A stretch of DNA of 64,000 nucleotides from Thermodesulfobium sp. 4217-1 (GCF_039822205.1 NZ_JBAGBW010000003.1:47983-111982), one strand, 5' to 3'. Positions 28,363 through 37,926 are shown, counted from the first letter of the stretch. Notes: generated by a model from the letters alone, not told the origin. Made by a program: numbers and translations.

Positions 28363-30410
28363 AAAGAATATATGAACTTTCAAGAGAATTAGGCATTTCA
28401 TCTAAGGAAATTATGGAAATATTATCAGGTTTAGGAGTTGCTGTAAAATCTTCCTTATCTTCAGTAGGTGAGGAGGAGGAATTTATGGTAAGAGCCGCTA
28501 CAGAACCTGAAAAGAAGGCTGAAGTAAGCGAAGAAACAAAAAAAGTTGAGGTTGAAAATAGAGATTTGGAAAAAGAAGATGTAACAAATGTTACGGTAGT
28601 TGATGTACCAAAGGCTGTTCCCCAGGAGAAAGAAACTGTCCAAATAGAAAAACCAATGCAAGAGGAAAAAAATATTTTATATATATCTGATGGCATGACT
28701 CCAAGAGAAATTGCCCAAAAGATTAAGGTTAAAGAAAGTGACATTATAAGAAAGCTCATACAGCTTAAAACACTTGCTACTATAAATCAAGCATTAGGCA
28801 TTAACCTAATTGAAAGCATAGCAAGGGAATTTGGCTATGAACCAGTAATAAAAGAAGAAGAATCTTTATCCTTTGTTGATGAGGATATTGAAAAAGAAGA
28901 TGATTTGAAACCGAGACCTCCTATTGTTACGATTATGGGGCATGTAGATCATGGTAAAACTACCCTTTTAGATAAAATTCAGAAAACCAAGATTGCATCA
29001 AAAGAGTTTCGTGGAATAACACAAAAGATTGGTGCATATCAGGTAGAAATTGATGGTAAGAAGATTACCTTTATTGATACACCAGGTCACGAAGCATTTA
29101 CTGCTATGAGAGCAAGGGGCGCTAATGTAACAGATATAGTTATCTTAGTAGTAGCTGCAGATGATGGTGTAAAACCTCAAACAATTGAAGCCATACAGCA
29201 TGCAAAGGCAGCAGGTGTTCAGATAATGGTTGCGATAAATAAAATTGATAAACCTGGAGCGCAGCCAGAGAAAATAATGCAACAACTTACTGAGTACGAA
29301 CTTGTCCCCGAAGAATGGGGTGGGAAGACTATATTTGTTAAAGTTTCTGCAAAATCTGGAGAAGGCATTGATGAACTTTTAGAGATGACCTTGCTATTGG
29401 CAGAAATGATGGAATATAAATCTAATCCAAAAGCTTTAGCCAGAGGTCTTGTGCTTGAGGCAAAATTAGAGAAAAATAGAGGTCCTGTGGCATCTGTCCT
29501 TGTCCAAAAAGGAACTTTAAAAACGGGTGATTTTGTATGTGTTGGCTCTGCTAGCGGCAGGGTGAGGGCACTGATTAATGATAGAGGCAAGAGGATAAAA
29601 GAAGCAGGACCATCAACCCCTGTTGAGATTTTAGGAATAAATTTAGTGCCAGAGGCCGGAGATAGTTTGTACGCTCTAAAAACCGATAAAGAAGCAAAAA
29701 TGATGGCCGAGAAGATGTTAAATAAGAAAAAAGAGTTGCAAATTCAAAGGATGAAGAAACCAACCCTTTCTTGTTTTGTGCAGGGAGGAGATCTGTCTGA
29801 AATTAAAGAATTGAAGCTTATATTAAAGGCTGATTCTCAAGGCTCGCTGGAGGCAGTCCTTAGTTCTTTGTCAAAAATTAAAGAAGATAACGTAACTATA
29901 AATATTCTTTCATCTGGCACAGGCGGTATTTCTGAGTCAGATGTAATGCTTGCGTCTGCTTCACAGGCTATTATAATTGGTTTTAATGTAAGACCTTCCA
30001 ATACAGCTTTCAAGCTTGCTACAGAAGAGGCAATTGATGTAAGGACTTATAGGGTTATATATGACCTTATAGAGGATATTTCAAAAGCGATCAAGGGTCT
30101 TTTGCCACCAAAGTATGAAGAAACGATTCTTGGTAGGGTTGAGGTAAGACAAACCTTTAAAGTCCCAAAGATTGGTCTTATTGCAGGGTGTTATGTTATA
30201 GACGGTAAGGTTACAAGAGATTCAAAAGTAAGAGTTTTGAGGGATAATGTTATTATTCATGAAGGCGAGCTCTCATCGCTTAAGAGATTTAAGGATGACG
30301 CGAAGGAAGTTAATCAGGGATATGAGTGTGGAATTTCGATAAAAGACTTTCATGATGTTAAAGAAAATGATATTTTTGAAATATATAAAATGGTAGAGAT
30401 AGCTTGTTAA
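28359..30410 (+). CDS. infB: translation initiation factor IF-2
   Basis: GTPase that places initiator tRNA on the ribosome, 683 residues. N-terminal IF2-N segment (RIYELSRELGISSKEIMEIL), a charged Lys/Glu linker, a second IF2-N-like region, then the G domain: GHVDHGKTT near residue 194, DTPGHEAF and NKIDKP, followed by domains II-IV (GTGGISESDVMLA). TTG start after AAGGAGGTG. Confidence 0.97.
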   Translation: MKRIYELSRELGISSKEIMEILSGLGVAVKSSLSSVGEEEEFMVRAATEPEKKAEVSEETKKVEVENRDLEKEDVTNVTVVDVPKAVPQEKETVQIEKPMQEEKNILYISDGMTPREIAQKIKVKESDIIRKLIQLKTLATINQALGINLIESIAREFGYEPVIKEEESLSFVDEDIEKEDDLKPRPPIVTIMGHVDHGKTTLLDKIQKTKIASKEFRGITQKIGAYQVEIDGKKITFIDTPGHEAFTAMRARGANVTDIVILVVAADDGVKPQTIEAIQHAKAAGVQIMVAINKIDKPGAQPEKIMQQLTEYELVPEEWGGKTIFVKVSAKSGEGIDELLEMTLLLAEMMEYKSNPKALARGLVLEAKLEKNRGPVASVLVQKGTLKTGDFVCVGSASGRVRALINDRGKRIKEAGPSTPVEILGINLVPEAGDSLYALKTDKEAKMMAEKMLNKKKELQIQRMKKPTLSCFVQGGDLSEIKELKLILKADSQGSLEAVLSSLSKIKEDNVTINILSSGTGGISESDVMLASASQAIIIGFNVRPSNTAFKLATEEAIDVRTYRVIYDLIEDISKAIKGLLPPKYEETILGRVEVRQTFKVPKIGLIAGCYVIDGKVTRDSKVRVLRDNVIIHEGELSSLKRFKDDAKEVNQGYECGISIKDFHDVKENDIFEIYKMVEIAC

Positions 30411-30526
30411 GTGTCTTTGAATCATTTTTTAAGGTTGAACTGAGTATATTGCTTTAGTTTAATAAAATTATTTATAAAAATTTTAACAATGTTTATGTTT
30501 AAAATAAATATAAATTTTTAATTGCT
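30411..30526. other. AT-rich gap between infB and ylxP
   Basis: 116 bases, very AT-rich. I see no hairpin with a T-run, no ORF and no clear promoter. The operon probably continues through it because the gene order is the standard one. Confidence 0.4.
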
Positions 30527-30805
30527 ATGGTAAGAGCAGGCTTAATTATTTTTAAATTTTATTTTCCATATATTGTTAGCATAAAAGAACATAGAAAGAT
30601 TATGCTAACAATCATTTCAGATATAAAAAGACACAATATAAGCGTAGTTGAAGTTTTAAGTGATAATATTAGATCAAGCTCTCTGTGTCTCTCTTTGGTA
30701 AGGGAAAACGAAAATGATATACGCAAACTTTATGATTTTTATATTAATTTTTTTCTCGATAGGTCTGATATAAGCCTTATTTCTTATAATATTGAAATAT
30801 ATTAG
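30527..30805 (+). CDS. YlxP-like (DUF503) protein
   Basis: 92-residue protein with the short alpha/beta layout of the DUF503 family: a hydrophobic first strand, IKEHRKIMLTIISDIK, then SVVEVLSDN. YlxP is regularly found between infB and rbfA, as here. No clear ribosome-binding site is visible before ATG 30527. Function unknown in the family; a ribosome-linked role is inferred from position. Confidence 0.75.
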   Translation: MVRAGLIIFKFYFPYIVSIKEHRKIMLTIISDIKRHNISVVEVLSDNIRSSSLCLSLVRENENDIRKLYDFYINFFLDRSDISLISYNIEIY

Positions 30806-30864
30806 ACTCTTTTGATTTTGTAAGTTTCTTGTCTTCAGTCTTAACTTTTACAGGAGGTAATAAA

Positions 30865-31230
30865 ATGAATGTAAAGATAGAGAGATTGAGAGAAACCATT
30901 AAGAAAGAACTTGCTGTTTTGATATATGAATTGAAGGATTCAAGGATTAAAGGTTTGGTTTCAATTATGGAAGTAGATATGTCAAATGATCTCAAAAATG
31001 TTAAAGTTTGGGTGAGCATATACGGAGATGAAAAATCAAAAGAAGAAACTTTGAAGGGTCTTGCTTCTGCTTCAAGGTTTTTAAGAGGCGAGTTGACTAG
31101 AAGGATTGGCTTGAAATACGCTCCGCAAATTCTTTTTGCAATTGATAACTCTCTTGAGAGAGGCGGCAAGATATTTGAGATTCTCAAGAAAATTGACAAT
31201 ATTGACAATGAAGAAGGTGAACAGGACTGA
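30865..31230 (+). CDS. rbfA: ribosome-binding factor A
   Basis: Late 30S assembly factor, 121 residues, KH-like fold. Seen: RLRETIKKELAVLI, DSRIKGLVSI, KVWVSIYG and RRIGLKYAPQILF. The ATG at 30865 has CAGGAGGT at ideal distance; the in-frame start at 30829 has no site and adds foreign residues. Its TGA stop overlaps the probable CTG start of nrnA. Confidence 0.94.
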   Translation: MNVKIERLRETIKKELAVLIYELKDSRIKGLVSIMEVDMSNDLKNVKVWVSIYGDEKSKEETLKGLASASRFLRGELTRRIGLKYAPQILFAIDNSLERGGKIFEILKKIDNIDNEEGEQD

Positions 31231-32183
31231 GTAATATTCCAGAAAGAATATTAAAATTTCTAGATAGTTATAATTCTTTTGATATATACACACATCTTGA
31301 GCCTGATGGAGATGCTATAGGGTCTAGCCTTGCGATGTATTTTTTCTTGAAATCAATTGGCAAAGATGTAAGATTTATAAAGCCTTATAAAACTCCAAAC
31401 AGCGTGTTGGGTTTTCCAGGGATGGAAAATACTTATTCTCTTGATAAATTTGACCCATCAAGGGTTGCTATCTTGCTTGATGCATCTTCTTTAAAGAGAA
31501 TTGGCAAGCCCTATGAAGAGCTTTTTTCTAAGTACGAGCACTCTTTCATTATTGATCATCATCATGGTCCATATTTTGACTCTGATATTTATGTGGACAC
31601 TACAGCTAGTGCTACTGCGGTTTTGGTTTTTGATGTTATGGAGAAGATGGACTGTAGGGTAAGTAGTGTTGTTGCCACTTATTTGTATCTGGCTTTGCAC
31701 TATGATACAGGTGGTTTTTATTATACGAATACTAACAAAAAATGTTTGCAAACTGCTGGAAAGTTGATCGAATTGGGTGCTGACATGAACCTTGTTATGC
31801 AATATTATGAGAGAGACGCCAATAGCATAGCAAAAATGGGTTTTCTGTTGTCTAGATTAAAGGCTTCTGATGGAATCTCCTGGTTACCTATATCGTATAA
31901 TGATTATGTAGAATTTTCATTAGAACCCGATGTCACGAAAGGTTTAATTGAGTGGCTAAGGAGGATAAAAGACTGCAAGGTTTCTATCGTCTTCAGAGAA
32001 GATCAGCCTGGTAAAGTAAAAATGAGCTTTAGAGGTAAAAATACAGGGAAACTTCACCTTATTGCAGAACATTTTGGTGGAGGCGGGCATCCAGAGGCTT
32101 CTGGTGCTATTATTGAAGGGAAATTTGATGAAATTGTAGATTTAGTTTTACTTTATACGAAAAAAGAGGTATTTGGCGATTAA
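31227..32183 (+). CDS. nrnA: DHH-family oligoribonuclease/pAp phosphatase NrnA, probable CTG start
   Basis: Degrades short RNA fragments and pAp using a Mn2+ DHH/DHHA1 core. Seen: HLEPDGDAIGSS, DASSLKRI, IIDHHHGP and C-terminal GGGGHPEASG. The first ATG (31335) would delete the essential H-x3-DGDA motif. The frame runs upstream to a stop at 31218, and CTG 31227 lies 7 bases after AAGGTG and overlaps the rbfA TGA (CTGA). From CTG the protein is 318 residues, the normal length. ATT 31236 is the alternative. Confidence 0.92.
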   Translation: MSNIPERILKFLDSYNSFDIYTHLEPDGDAIGSSLAMYFFLKSIGKDVRFIKPYKTPNSVLGFPGMENTYSLDKFDPSRVAILLDASSLKRIGKPYEELFSKYEHSFIIDHHHGPYFDSDIYVDTTASATAVLVFDVMEKMDCRVSSVVATYLYLALHYDTGGFYYTNTNKKCLQTAGKLIELGADMNLVMQYYERDANSIAKMGFLLSRLKASDGISWLPISYNDYVEFSLEPDVTKGLIEWLRRIKDCKVSIVFREDQPGKVKMSFRGKNTGKLHLIAEHFGGGGHPEASGAIIEGKFDEIVDLVLLYTKKEVFGD

Positions 32184-33081
32184 CGGTTTTTTAAATATAT
32201 TCAAAGACAAGTCGAGAAGTTCTTTTGAAATAGTTGATACAGTAAAAAAAATGTTTAAGGACATTCTGGATATTGATATAAAAGTTGGTCACTTAGGAAC
32301 CTTAGATCCTTGTGCTGTTGGCGTTTTGCCAATGGCAATAGGTAAGGCTACCAGACTTTGTGAGTTTATGGAAAATAATGATAAAAAATATCTCTTCGAA
32401 TTAACTTTAGGGATCAAGACGACTACTGGAGATCAGGAGGGCGAGGTTTTAGATATTCAAACCCCACCTATTTTTTCTGATGAAAAAGTGATATCTGTTT
32501 GCTCTGAATTTATTGGACATTACAAACAAAAAATACCTTCATATTCTGCAGCTAAAGTTGATGGTAAAAGATTTTATGAGCTTGCAAGGTCGAACCAAGC
32601 TGTTCCAGAGAGATACAAGGATGTAGATATTAAAAGGCTTCAGTATATAAAGCGTGATAAAAATTCTTTTTGGTTTGAAGTTGTGTGCTCTTTTGGGACA
32701 TACGTTAGATCTCTATGTGAAGATATTGCATCAAGTTTGGGGACTATTGGGACGATGACCTACTTGCTAAGAGAGGCATCAGGAAGTTTTTTCCTTAAAG
32801 ATAGCCTCAGCCTTGAAAATTTAGAATATTTAATTTCAAAAAAGGAGTATTTTAAGATTTTGACTTCTGTAAATAAAATGCTCTCACATATACCCGTCGT
32901 AATTTTAAACTATGATAATTCAAGAAAGTTTGTGAATGGCGGTGAAATTTGGATTAATAAAGATTTTGAAAATTTGGATATTTTAAGAATATTTTGTACT
33001 TCTGGTACATTTTTGGGTTTAGCTGAAAGACATAATGGAAGCAAAAAAATTTGGAAACCTAATAAGGTGATAGTTATATGA
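32173..33081 (+). CDS. truB: tRNA pseudouridine-55 synthase
   Basis: Makes pseudouridine 55 in the T-arm of tRNA. 302 residues with the catalytic Asp in HLGTLDPCAVGVLP, KKYLFELTLG, and KIPSYSAAKVDGKRFYELAR. The TTG start overlaps nrnA by 11 bases, and the stop overlaps the ribF ATG (ATGA). Typical place in the infB-rbfA-truB-ribF order. Confidence 0.95.
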   Translation: MAINGFLNIFKDKSRSSFEIVDTVKKMFKDILDIDIKVGHLGTLDPCAVGVLPMAIGKATRLCEFMENNDKKYLFELTLGIKTTTGDQEGEVLDIQTPPIFSDEKVISVCSEFIGHYKQKIPSYSAAKVDGKRFYELARSNQAVPERYKDVDIKRLQYIKRDKNSFWFEVVCSFGTYVRSLCEDIASSLGTIGTMTYLLREASGSFFLKDSLSLENLEYLISKKEYFKILTSVNKMLSHIPVVILNYDNSRKFVNGGEIWINKDFENLDILRIFCTSGTFLGLAERHNGSKKIWKPNKVIVI

Positions 33082-34001
33082 TAAGGGGAATTTATAGAAA
33101 AGAAGATAAAAAAGGATCAAGATTTTTAACTATTGGTACTTTTGACGGAGTGCACCTTGGTCATCAGAAGTTATTTAGTCAACTTAAAAAAATGAAAAAA
33201 AATGATGATGACATAATTAGCGTTGTAACCTTCGAGCCCCACCCACGAATATTTTTTAAAAGTATGGAAAATCTATCCTTAATTACTATTATTGAAGAGA
33301 GAGTAAGACTTTTACTAGAGCATGTGGACGAGGTAATAGTTCTGAAATTTGATGAATCTTTATCCAAGCTTTCTCCAGAAGAATTTATTAGCTTTCTTTG
33401 TAGTAATTTCAAAATTGATACAATCATAGAAGGTGACAATTTTCATTTTGGTCACGGAAAGGGCGGAAACGTTAATCTTTTAAAAACTTTGGGGAGACAA
33501 TTTGGGTTTAGCTTAGATATTTCAGACCTATATATTTTTGATGGGTTGCCAATTTCAAGTTCTAGGATTAGAAGACAAATCATATCAGGTAAAATTGAGG
33601 AAGCAAATAAGCTTCTGGGCTGGAATTTTTTTATTTCTGGAGAAGTAGTTCACGGAGATCGCATAGGAACATTTTTGGGTTTTCCAACCGCAAATCTTAG
33701 ATTGCCTGACTATAAGATAATACCCCAATCAGGAGTTTATTCGACCGATGTTGAAGTCTCTGGGAAAAAATATTTAGGAGCCTTAAATATTGGAGTCAAG
33801 CCGACTATTGGTGGAAAAAAGAGGACAGTTGAAGTTCACCTGATCGATTTTGATGGGAACCTTTATCAGGAAGTTGTTACTGTCAATTTTAAATTTAAAA
33901 TTCGAGATGAGGTCAAGTTTGATTCTATTGCTGCTCTTAAAAAACAAATTAAATTGGATATAGAGAAAATTATAGATATAAGCCATAAGGAAAATGAATA
34001 A
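33078..34001 (+). CDS. ribF: bifunctional riboflavin kinase/FAD synthetase
   Basis: Converts riboflavin to FMN and FAD. 307 residues: N-terminal nucleotidyltransferase domain (GTFDGVHLGH, SSSRIRRQI) and C-terminal flavokinase domain (GDRIGTFLGFPTANL, GALNIGVKPTI). Normal length. Start overlaps truB by 4 bases. Its stop lies 27 bases from the convergent aroH. Confidence 0.95.
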   Translation: MIRGIYRKEDKKGSRFLTIGTFDGVHLGHQKLFSQLKKMKKNDDDIISVVTFEPHPRIFFKSMENLSLITIIEERVRLLLEHVDEVIVLKFDESLSKLSPEEFISFLCSNFKIDTIIEGDNFHFGHGKGGNVNLLKTLGRQFGFSLDISDLYIFDGLPISSSRIRRQIISGKIEEANKLLGWNFFISGEVVHGDRIGTFLGFPTANLRLPDYKIIPQSGVYSTDVEVSGKKYLGALNIGVKPTIGGKKRTVEVHLIDFDGNLYQEVVTVNFKFKIRDEVKFDSIAALKKQIKLDIEKIIDISHKENE

Positions 34002-34028
34002 AGGCAGTTCGCCAGTGTTACATATTTT

Positions 34029-34412
34029 CTATTGTTTTATAAGATCTGGTCTTAACTTCATGGCTTCATTAAGAAAAATATGATTTACTTGGGATTTACC
34101 TTTTTTACTATAGCATTGAATAAGAATTCTTATGCACAATTTAGGAGCGTTTGTAACATTAGCCTCTACAGCCCCGAAAACAGGGGTTTCAGGAAACCTT
34201 ATTCTAAGGAATTTTCCAGCAAATTCAGAATGAATATCCTGGGTTACTGAGATAATAAAATTAACGATGTCCTCTTCTTCTATACTGTTTTCTTCAACCA
34301 TCTTGTTTACAAGTTCAATAGTTTTTTCCATTATTTCATTGGGTTCATCTTTTGATAGAGTAGTGGCTCCTCTAATTGCTAATAATCTTAAGTTTTCTTT
34401 GTCCTCTTTCAT
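34029..34412 (-). CDS. aroH: chorismate mutase, AroH type
   Basis: Turns chorismate into prephenate for Phe/Tyr synthesis. 127 residues, the same length as Bacillus AroH. Active-site residues are recognisable: Arg in AIRGAT, Glu in VEANVT, and CIRIL with its Arg; the C-terminus ends MKLRPDL. I choose ATG 34412 (after GGGAGG) over ATG 34424, which overlaps the ribosome-binding site. Single gene, flanked by ribF (convergent) and folD (divergent). Confidence 0.9.
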   Translation of the reverse strand: MKEDKENLRLLAIRGATTLSKDEPNEIMEKTIELVNKMVEENSIEEEDIVNFIISVTQDIHSEFAGKFLRIRFPETPVFGAVEANVTNAPKLCIRILIQCYSKKGKSQVNHIFLNEAMKLRPDLIKQ

Positions 34413-34449
34413 TTTTCCTCCCATTTCCCATAGTTTTTTATTATGATAA

Positions 34450-34477
34450 TTTAAAATATATTATTTTGCCTTATAAT
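34450..34477 (+). promoter_or_regulatory. candidate promoter of the folD-his run
   Basis: TTTAAA (34450-34455) and a consensus TATAAT (34472-34477), spacer 16, about 30 bases before the folD start. The -10 is good, the -35 weak. Confidence 0.35.
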
Positions 34478-34508
34478 AAAGTATCATAAAAATTTGGAGA
34501 TGATAAAG

Positions 34509-35372
34509 TTGAGTGCAATTATCTTAAATGGTAAGGACGTTGCTAGTCAATGGGAGCAAAAAAACAGATTGAGAGTTCAGAACCTTAAAAACAAAGGCGT
34601 TAACGTTTGTCTTGCTGTAGCAAGGTTCAATGATGATGAGGGATCAAAGGTTTACGTTAAGAAAAAGGTAGCTATGTGCGAAAAATTGGGAATAAGACCT
34701 ATTTTATTAGAAGAAGAGGGATTAGATCAAGTACAGATACAAAATAGAGTTTCCAATTTAAATCAGGATAAAGAAGTAAACGGAATAATAGTCCAACTCC
34801 CATTGCCAAAAGGCATTGATAAGGAGAAAGTTTTGTCTTTAGTAAGCCCAGAAAAAGATGTTGATGGTCTAAATGTTTTTTCATGCGGCTTGTTATATAA
34901 AAATTTGCCCGGTTTGAGGCCGTGCACCCCTAGTGGAATAATTCACCTGTTAAAAGAATATAAGATAGACATGGTTGGCAAGAAGGCCGTGGTCCTTGGG
35001 AGGAGTCAGCTTGTAGGACTTCCAATTTTCCTAATGCTTTTGCATGAGAATGTAACTCCAACGATTGTTCACTCGAAAACAAAGGATTTAAAGGCTGTTT
35101 GTAAAGATGCAGATATATTAATTGTTGCCACTGGAAGAGCAAAAATGGTCAACAGAGAATATGTGAAAAAAGGTGCAGTTGTGGTAGACGTGGGCATATC
35201 CAGACTGGAAGGCAAGATTGTGGGAGATGTGGACTTTGATGATGTAGTAGACGTGGCGGGCTACCTTACTCCTGTACCAGGAGGAGTGGGGCCTCTTACT
35301 ATAATGTCTTTAATGGAAAATGTTATTCAGGCGGCATCTGTTCAAGCAGGTATAAAAGATGACGTTGTTTAG
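34509..35372 (+). CDS. folD: methylenetetrahydrofolate dehydrogenase/cyclohydrolase
   Basis: Interconverts methylene- and formyl-tetrahydrofolate, supplying formyl groups to PurN and PurH encoded further down. 287 residues: SKVYVKKK (with the catalytic Lys in Y-x3-K), GIIVQLPLPKGID, DVDGLN, VLGRSQLVGLP and PVPGGVGPLT. TTG 34509 is preferred; it lies 8 bases after GGAG, while the in-frame TTG 34494 overlaps that site. Its end overlaps hisC by 14 bases. Confidence 0.95.
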   Translation: MSAIILNGKDVASQWEQKNRLRVQNLKNKGVNVCLAVARFNDDEGSKVYVKKKVAMCEKLGIRPILLEEEGLDQVQIQNRVSNLNQDKEVNGIIVQLPLPKGIDKEKVLSLVSPEKDVDGLNVFSCGLLYKNLPGLRPCTPSGIIHLLKEYKIDMVGKKAVVLGRSQLVGLPIFLMLLHENVTPTIVHSKTKDLKAVCKDADILIVATGRAKMVNREYVKKGAVVVDVGISRLEGKIVGDVDFDDVVDVAGYLTPVPGGVGPLTIMSLMENVIQAASVQAGIKDDVV

Positions 35373-36408
35373 AGAAGATCTTTTAAAGGTAGAACCGTAT
35401 AGGCCAGTAGAAGTAGATGACGCTATAAGGCTTGATAGAAATGAAAGCCCTTTTAATTTACCCTTACAAATAAAAGAAGAAATAATTAGCGCCTTTTCCA
35501 ATCTGCGACTTAATCAATATCCAGATGCATGGTGCGGTTCTGTTAAAGAAGCTTTTACAGGTTATATCGGCAAGATCAGATCCGAAGAGGTTACTGTGGG
35601 AAATGGCTGTGATGAGGTAATACAAAACGTTATCATGGCTTTTGCTTTAAATAATGGGCCCATTCTTTCTTTTTGGCCGACATTTCCTACTTATCGGATA
35701 GCATCGAGAAATTTAGGACTCGAATATATTGAAATTCCTTTAAATGAGGACTTTACTTTGCCCTTAGAGAAAACAATAAATTTTATAAAAGAGAAAAAAC
35801 CATCCATAGTTATTTTATGCAATCCAAATAACCCAACAGGAAACTGTTTTCCGAGTGAGGATATAGAAGAAATAATTAATAGCACAGATGGAATTATATT
35901 GATTGATGAAGTATATTGTGAGTTTAGTAAAAAGAGCTTTGTCGACAAATTTAGATCTTATCCAAATGTTTTAATACTGAGAACTCTATCAAAAGCTTTT
36001 TCGGGTGCTGGAATAAGGATGGGTTTTGCTTTTGGAGACAAATCGCTTATTGATGAGGTTGAAAAGGTTAGATTGCCATATTTGTTGTCTCATTTTTCCC
36101 AGATAGCTGGAAATATTATTCTAAAGAATAGCAATTTATTTATTCCAAATATTGAGGCTATTAACGTTGAGATAAAGAGAATTTATGAAGGCTTAAGAGA
36201 GATGAATATTCAAGTATATCCAACTGAAGCCAACTTTTTATTGGCAAATTTTAACAAGCCAACTAAAAATATTGTTGAGAGGCTTAAAGAGAGAAAAATT
36301 TTAGTTAGATATTTTCCATATTTGCCTAATCATATAAGAATTTCAGCAGGGTTTAAATCTGATACTGATGTTTTATTAAAGGAGCTAGGTAAAATAATAA
36401 ATGAGTAA
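35359..36408 (+). CDS. hisC: histidinol-phosphate aminotransferase
   Basis: PLP enzyme of histidine synthesis, 349 residues. Seen: LDRNESPFNLP, GNGCDEVI, NPNNPTGN, IDEVYCEF and the PLP-lysine motif TLSKAFSGAGIRMG. Start ATG 35359 inside the end of folD; its stop overlaps the HAD gene by 8 bases. It belongs to a split his set (hisC, B, H, A here; others are outside the window). Confidence 0.93.
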   Translation: MTLFREDLLKVEPYRPVEVDDAIRLDRNESPFNLPLQIKEEIISAFSNLRLNQYPDAWCGSVKEAFTGYIGKIRSEEVTVGNGCDEVIQNVIMAFALNNGPILSFWPTFPTYRIASRNLGLEYIEIPLNEDFTLPLEKTINFIKEKKPSIVILCNPNNPTGNCFPSEDIEEIINSTDGIILIDEVYCEFSKKSFVDKFRSYPNVLILRTLSKAFSGAGIRMGFAFGDKSLIDEVEKVRLPYLLSHFSQIAGNIILKNSNLFIPNIEAINVEIKRIYEGLREMNIQVYPTEANFLLANFNKPTKNIVERLKERKILVRYFPYLPNHIRISAGFKSDTDVLLKELGKIINE

Positions 36409-37210
36409 CTTTATAGTTTTTGATATAGACGGAGTCCTAATACAGACCAATGGTTCTTTTGTTGAATCTACAATTAAAACTTTTGAGTTTGTTAGGACGA
36501 TGTATAATAAACCTGCAAAATGTAATATTGACCATATAAGTTTTTTAAAGTCATTAGGCGGTTATAATAACGATTGGGACTTAACTTTTGCTCTTTTAAC
36601 GATTAGTTGGGCTTACGAAAAGTTTGACGATAATGAACTTTTGGCAATTCTAAAAAATCATTTTAAGAAAGATAACATCTTACCAAAGATAGAAATAACT
36701 TTTGAGTTTGTTAAGAGAATATTTCAAGAATACTATTTAGGCGAGAAACTTTTTTTTGAGATGTATGGAGAGAAGCCAAAGTTTGTTTTATTTAAAGGGT
36801 TTATTTATCAAGAAAAGCCAGTAATAAATTTTTGTAATTACTCTTTAAACTTAGAAAATATAGGAATTTATTCTGGCAGGTGTTTTAAAGAAGCTGAGGT
36901 GGCCTTGAGAGCAGTTAACTTGATGCCATTGAAAGAATTTTATTTTACTGACGATAGCGGTTTTAAGAAACCCGATCCTACCCCTCTAGAAAAGATGTTT
37001 ATAATAAATAATTGTTCAAAAATGATTTACGTGGGTGATACCCTTGATGACCTTGAATTGGTTAAGAGAGCGCGCGAAAATGATTTGCCTGTAGAATTCA
37101 TTGGAGTTGAAACTGGCACTTATTCAAACCAGCTTTTTGAAAGCGTGAAAAACCTTTCCTTTGCCAAAATGTTTCAGGATGTAAGAGTATATTTAGATAG
37201 TATTACTTAA
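36401..37210 (+). CDS. HAD-superfamily phosphatase, histidinol-phosphatase candidate
   Basis: 269-residue haloacid dehalogenase-type hydrolase with all four motifs: DIDGVL (nucleophile), YSGR, KKPDP (Lys) and VGDTLDDL. The cap region lies between motifs I and II (subfamily I). It overlaps hisC by 8 bases and precedes hisB, and no other histidinol phosphatase is adjacent. I therefore suggest it dephosphorylates histidinol phosphate; this is inference from position. A housekeeping phosphatase is the alternative. Confidence 0.7.
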   Translation: MSNFIVFDIDGVLIQTNGSFVESTIKTFEFVRTMYNKPAKCNIDHISFLKSLGGYNNDWDLTFALLTISWAYEKFDDNELLAILKNHFKKDNILPKIEITFEFVKRIFQEYYLGEKLFFEMYGEKPKFVLFKGFIYQEKPVINFCNYSLNLENIGIYSGRCFKEAEVALRAVNLMPLKEFYFTDDSGFKKPDPTPLEKMFIINNCSKMIYVGDTLDDLELVKRARENDLPVEFIGVETGTYSNQLFESVKNLSFAKMFQDVRVYLDSIT

Positions 37211-37314
37211 AGTATCTGATATGCTAAGAAGTTAGTAGGAGCTATTCAAGTTGAGTTTGATTTTAGAGTATATAATTATTTGTTTAACAAACAAGAGAGA
37301 GGTAGGTTTTTTGG

Positions 37315-37926
37315 ATGAGCGATGAAGCAAGTGTGAAAAAAATAATCAGGGCCTCAAGCGTAAAAAGGAAAACTAATGAAACCGATATCGAATTGGAGAT
37401 AAATTTAGATGGTATTGGTGATAGCTCAATTCAGACTGGCATTGGTTTTTTCGATCACATGCTTAGCACTCTTTCAAGACACTCTAATATCGATATGAAG
37501 CTAAAATGTAATGGAGACTTGTTTGTCGATTACCACCATAGTATTGAAGATGTGGGGATTGTTATTGGAGAGGCGATTTTGAAAGCTTTAGGAAATAAAG
37601 CTGGCATAAAAAGATTTTCTGATAAGATTTTGCCAATGGATGATGCTTTGGTCTTGTGTGCTATTGATATTTCTGGGAGATCTTATTTTTCATATGACGT
37701 TGACTTTGAATGTGAAATGATTGGGAAGTTCAATACAGAGCTTGTTGAAGTTTTCTTTAATTCTCTTGCAATGAATTTAAAAATTAATCTTCATTTAAAA
37801 AAATTATCTGGCTTTAATAGCCATCATATTGCAGAGGCTTGTTTTAAATCGTTTGCTCTGTGTCTAAAAGATGCTCTGTCGCTAACGAATTCTGAATCTA
37901 TTCCTTCTGTTAAGGGGTGCATCTAA
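37315..37926 (+). CDS. hisB: imidazoleglycerol-phosphate dehydratase
   Basis: Sixth step of histidine synthesis, Mn2+-dependent. 203 residues, a monofunctional dehydratase. Motifs: GFFDHMLSTLSRH, DYHHSIEDVGI and NSHHIAEACFK, which supply the metal-binding His and Glu. A -10-like TATAAT at 37271-37276 lies upstream but lacks a well-spaced -35. The stop overlaps the hisH start (TAATG). Confidence 0.95.
   Translation: MSDEASVKKIIRASSVKRKTNETDIELEINLDGIGDSSIQTGIGFFDHMLSTLSRHSNIDMKLKCNGDLFVDYHHSIEDVGIVIGEAILKALGNKAGIKRFSDKILPMDDALVLCAIDISGRSYFSYDVDFECEMIGKFNTELVEVFFNSLAMNLKINLHLKKLSGFNSHHIAEACFKSFALCLKDALSLTNSESIPSVKGCI

Noticed and set aside
28340..28759. 139-codon minus-strand ORF over the infB 5' part
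   Set aside because: Ser/Phe/Thr-rich shadow of the charged IF-2 linker; no start signal.
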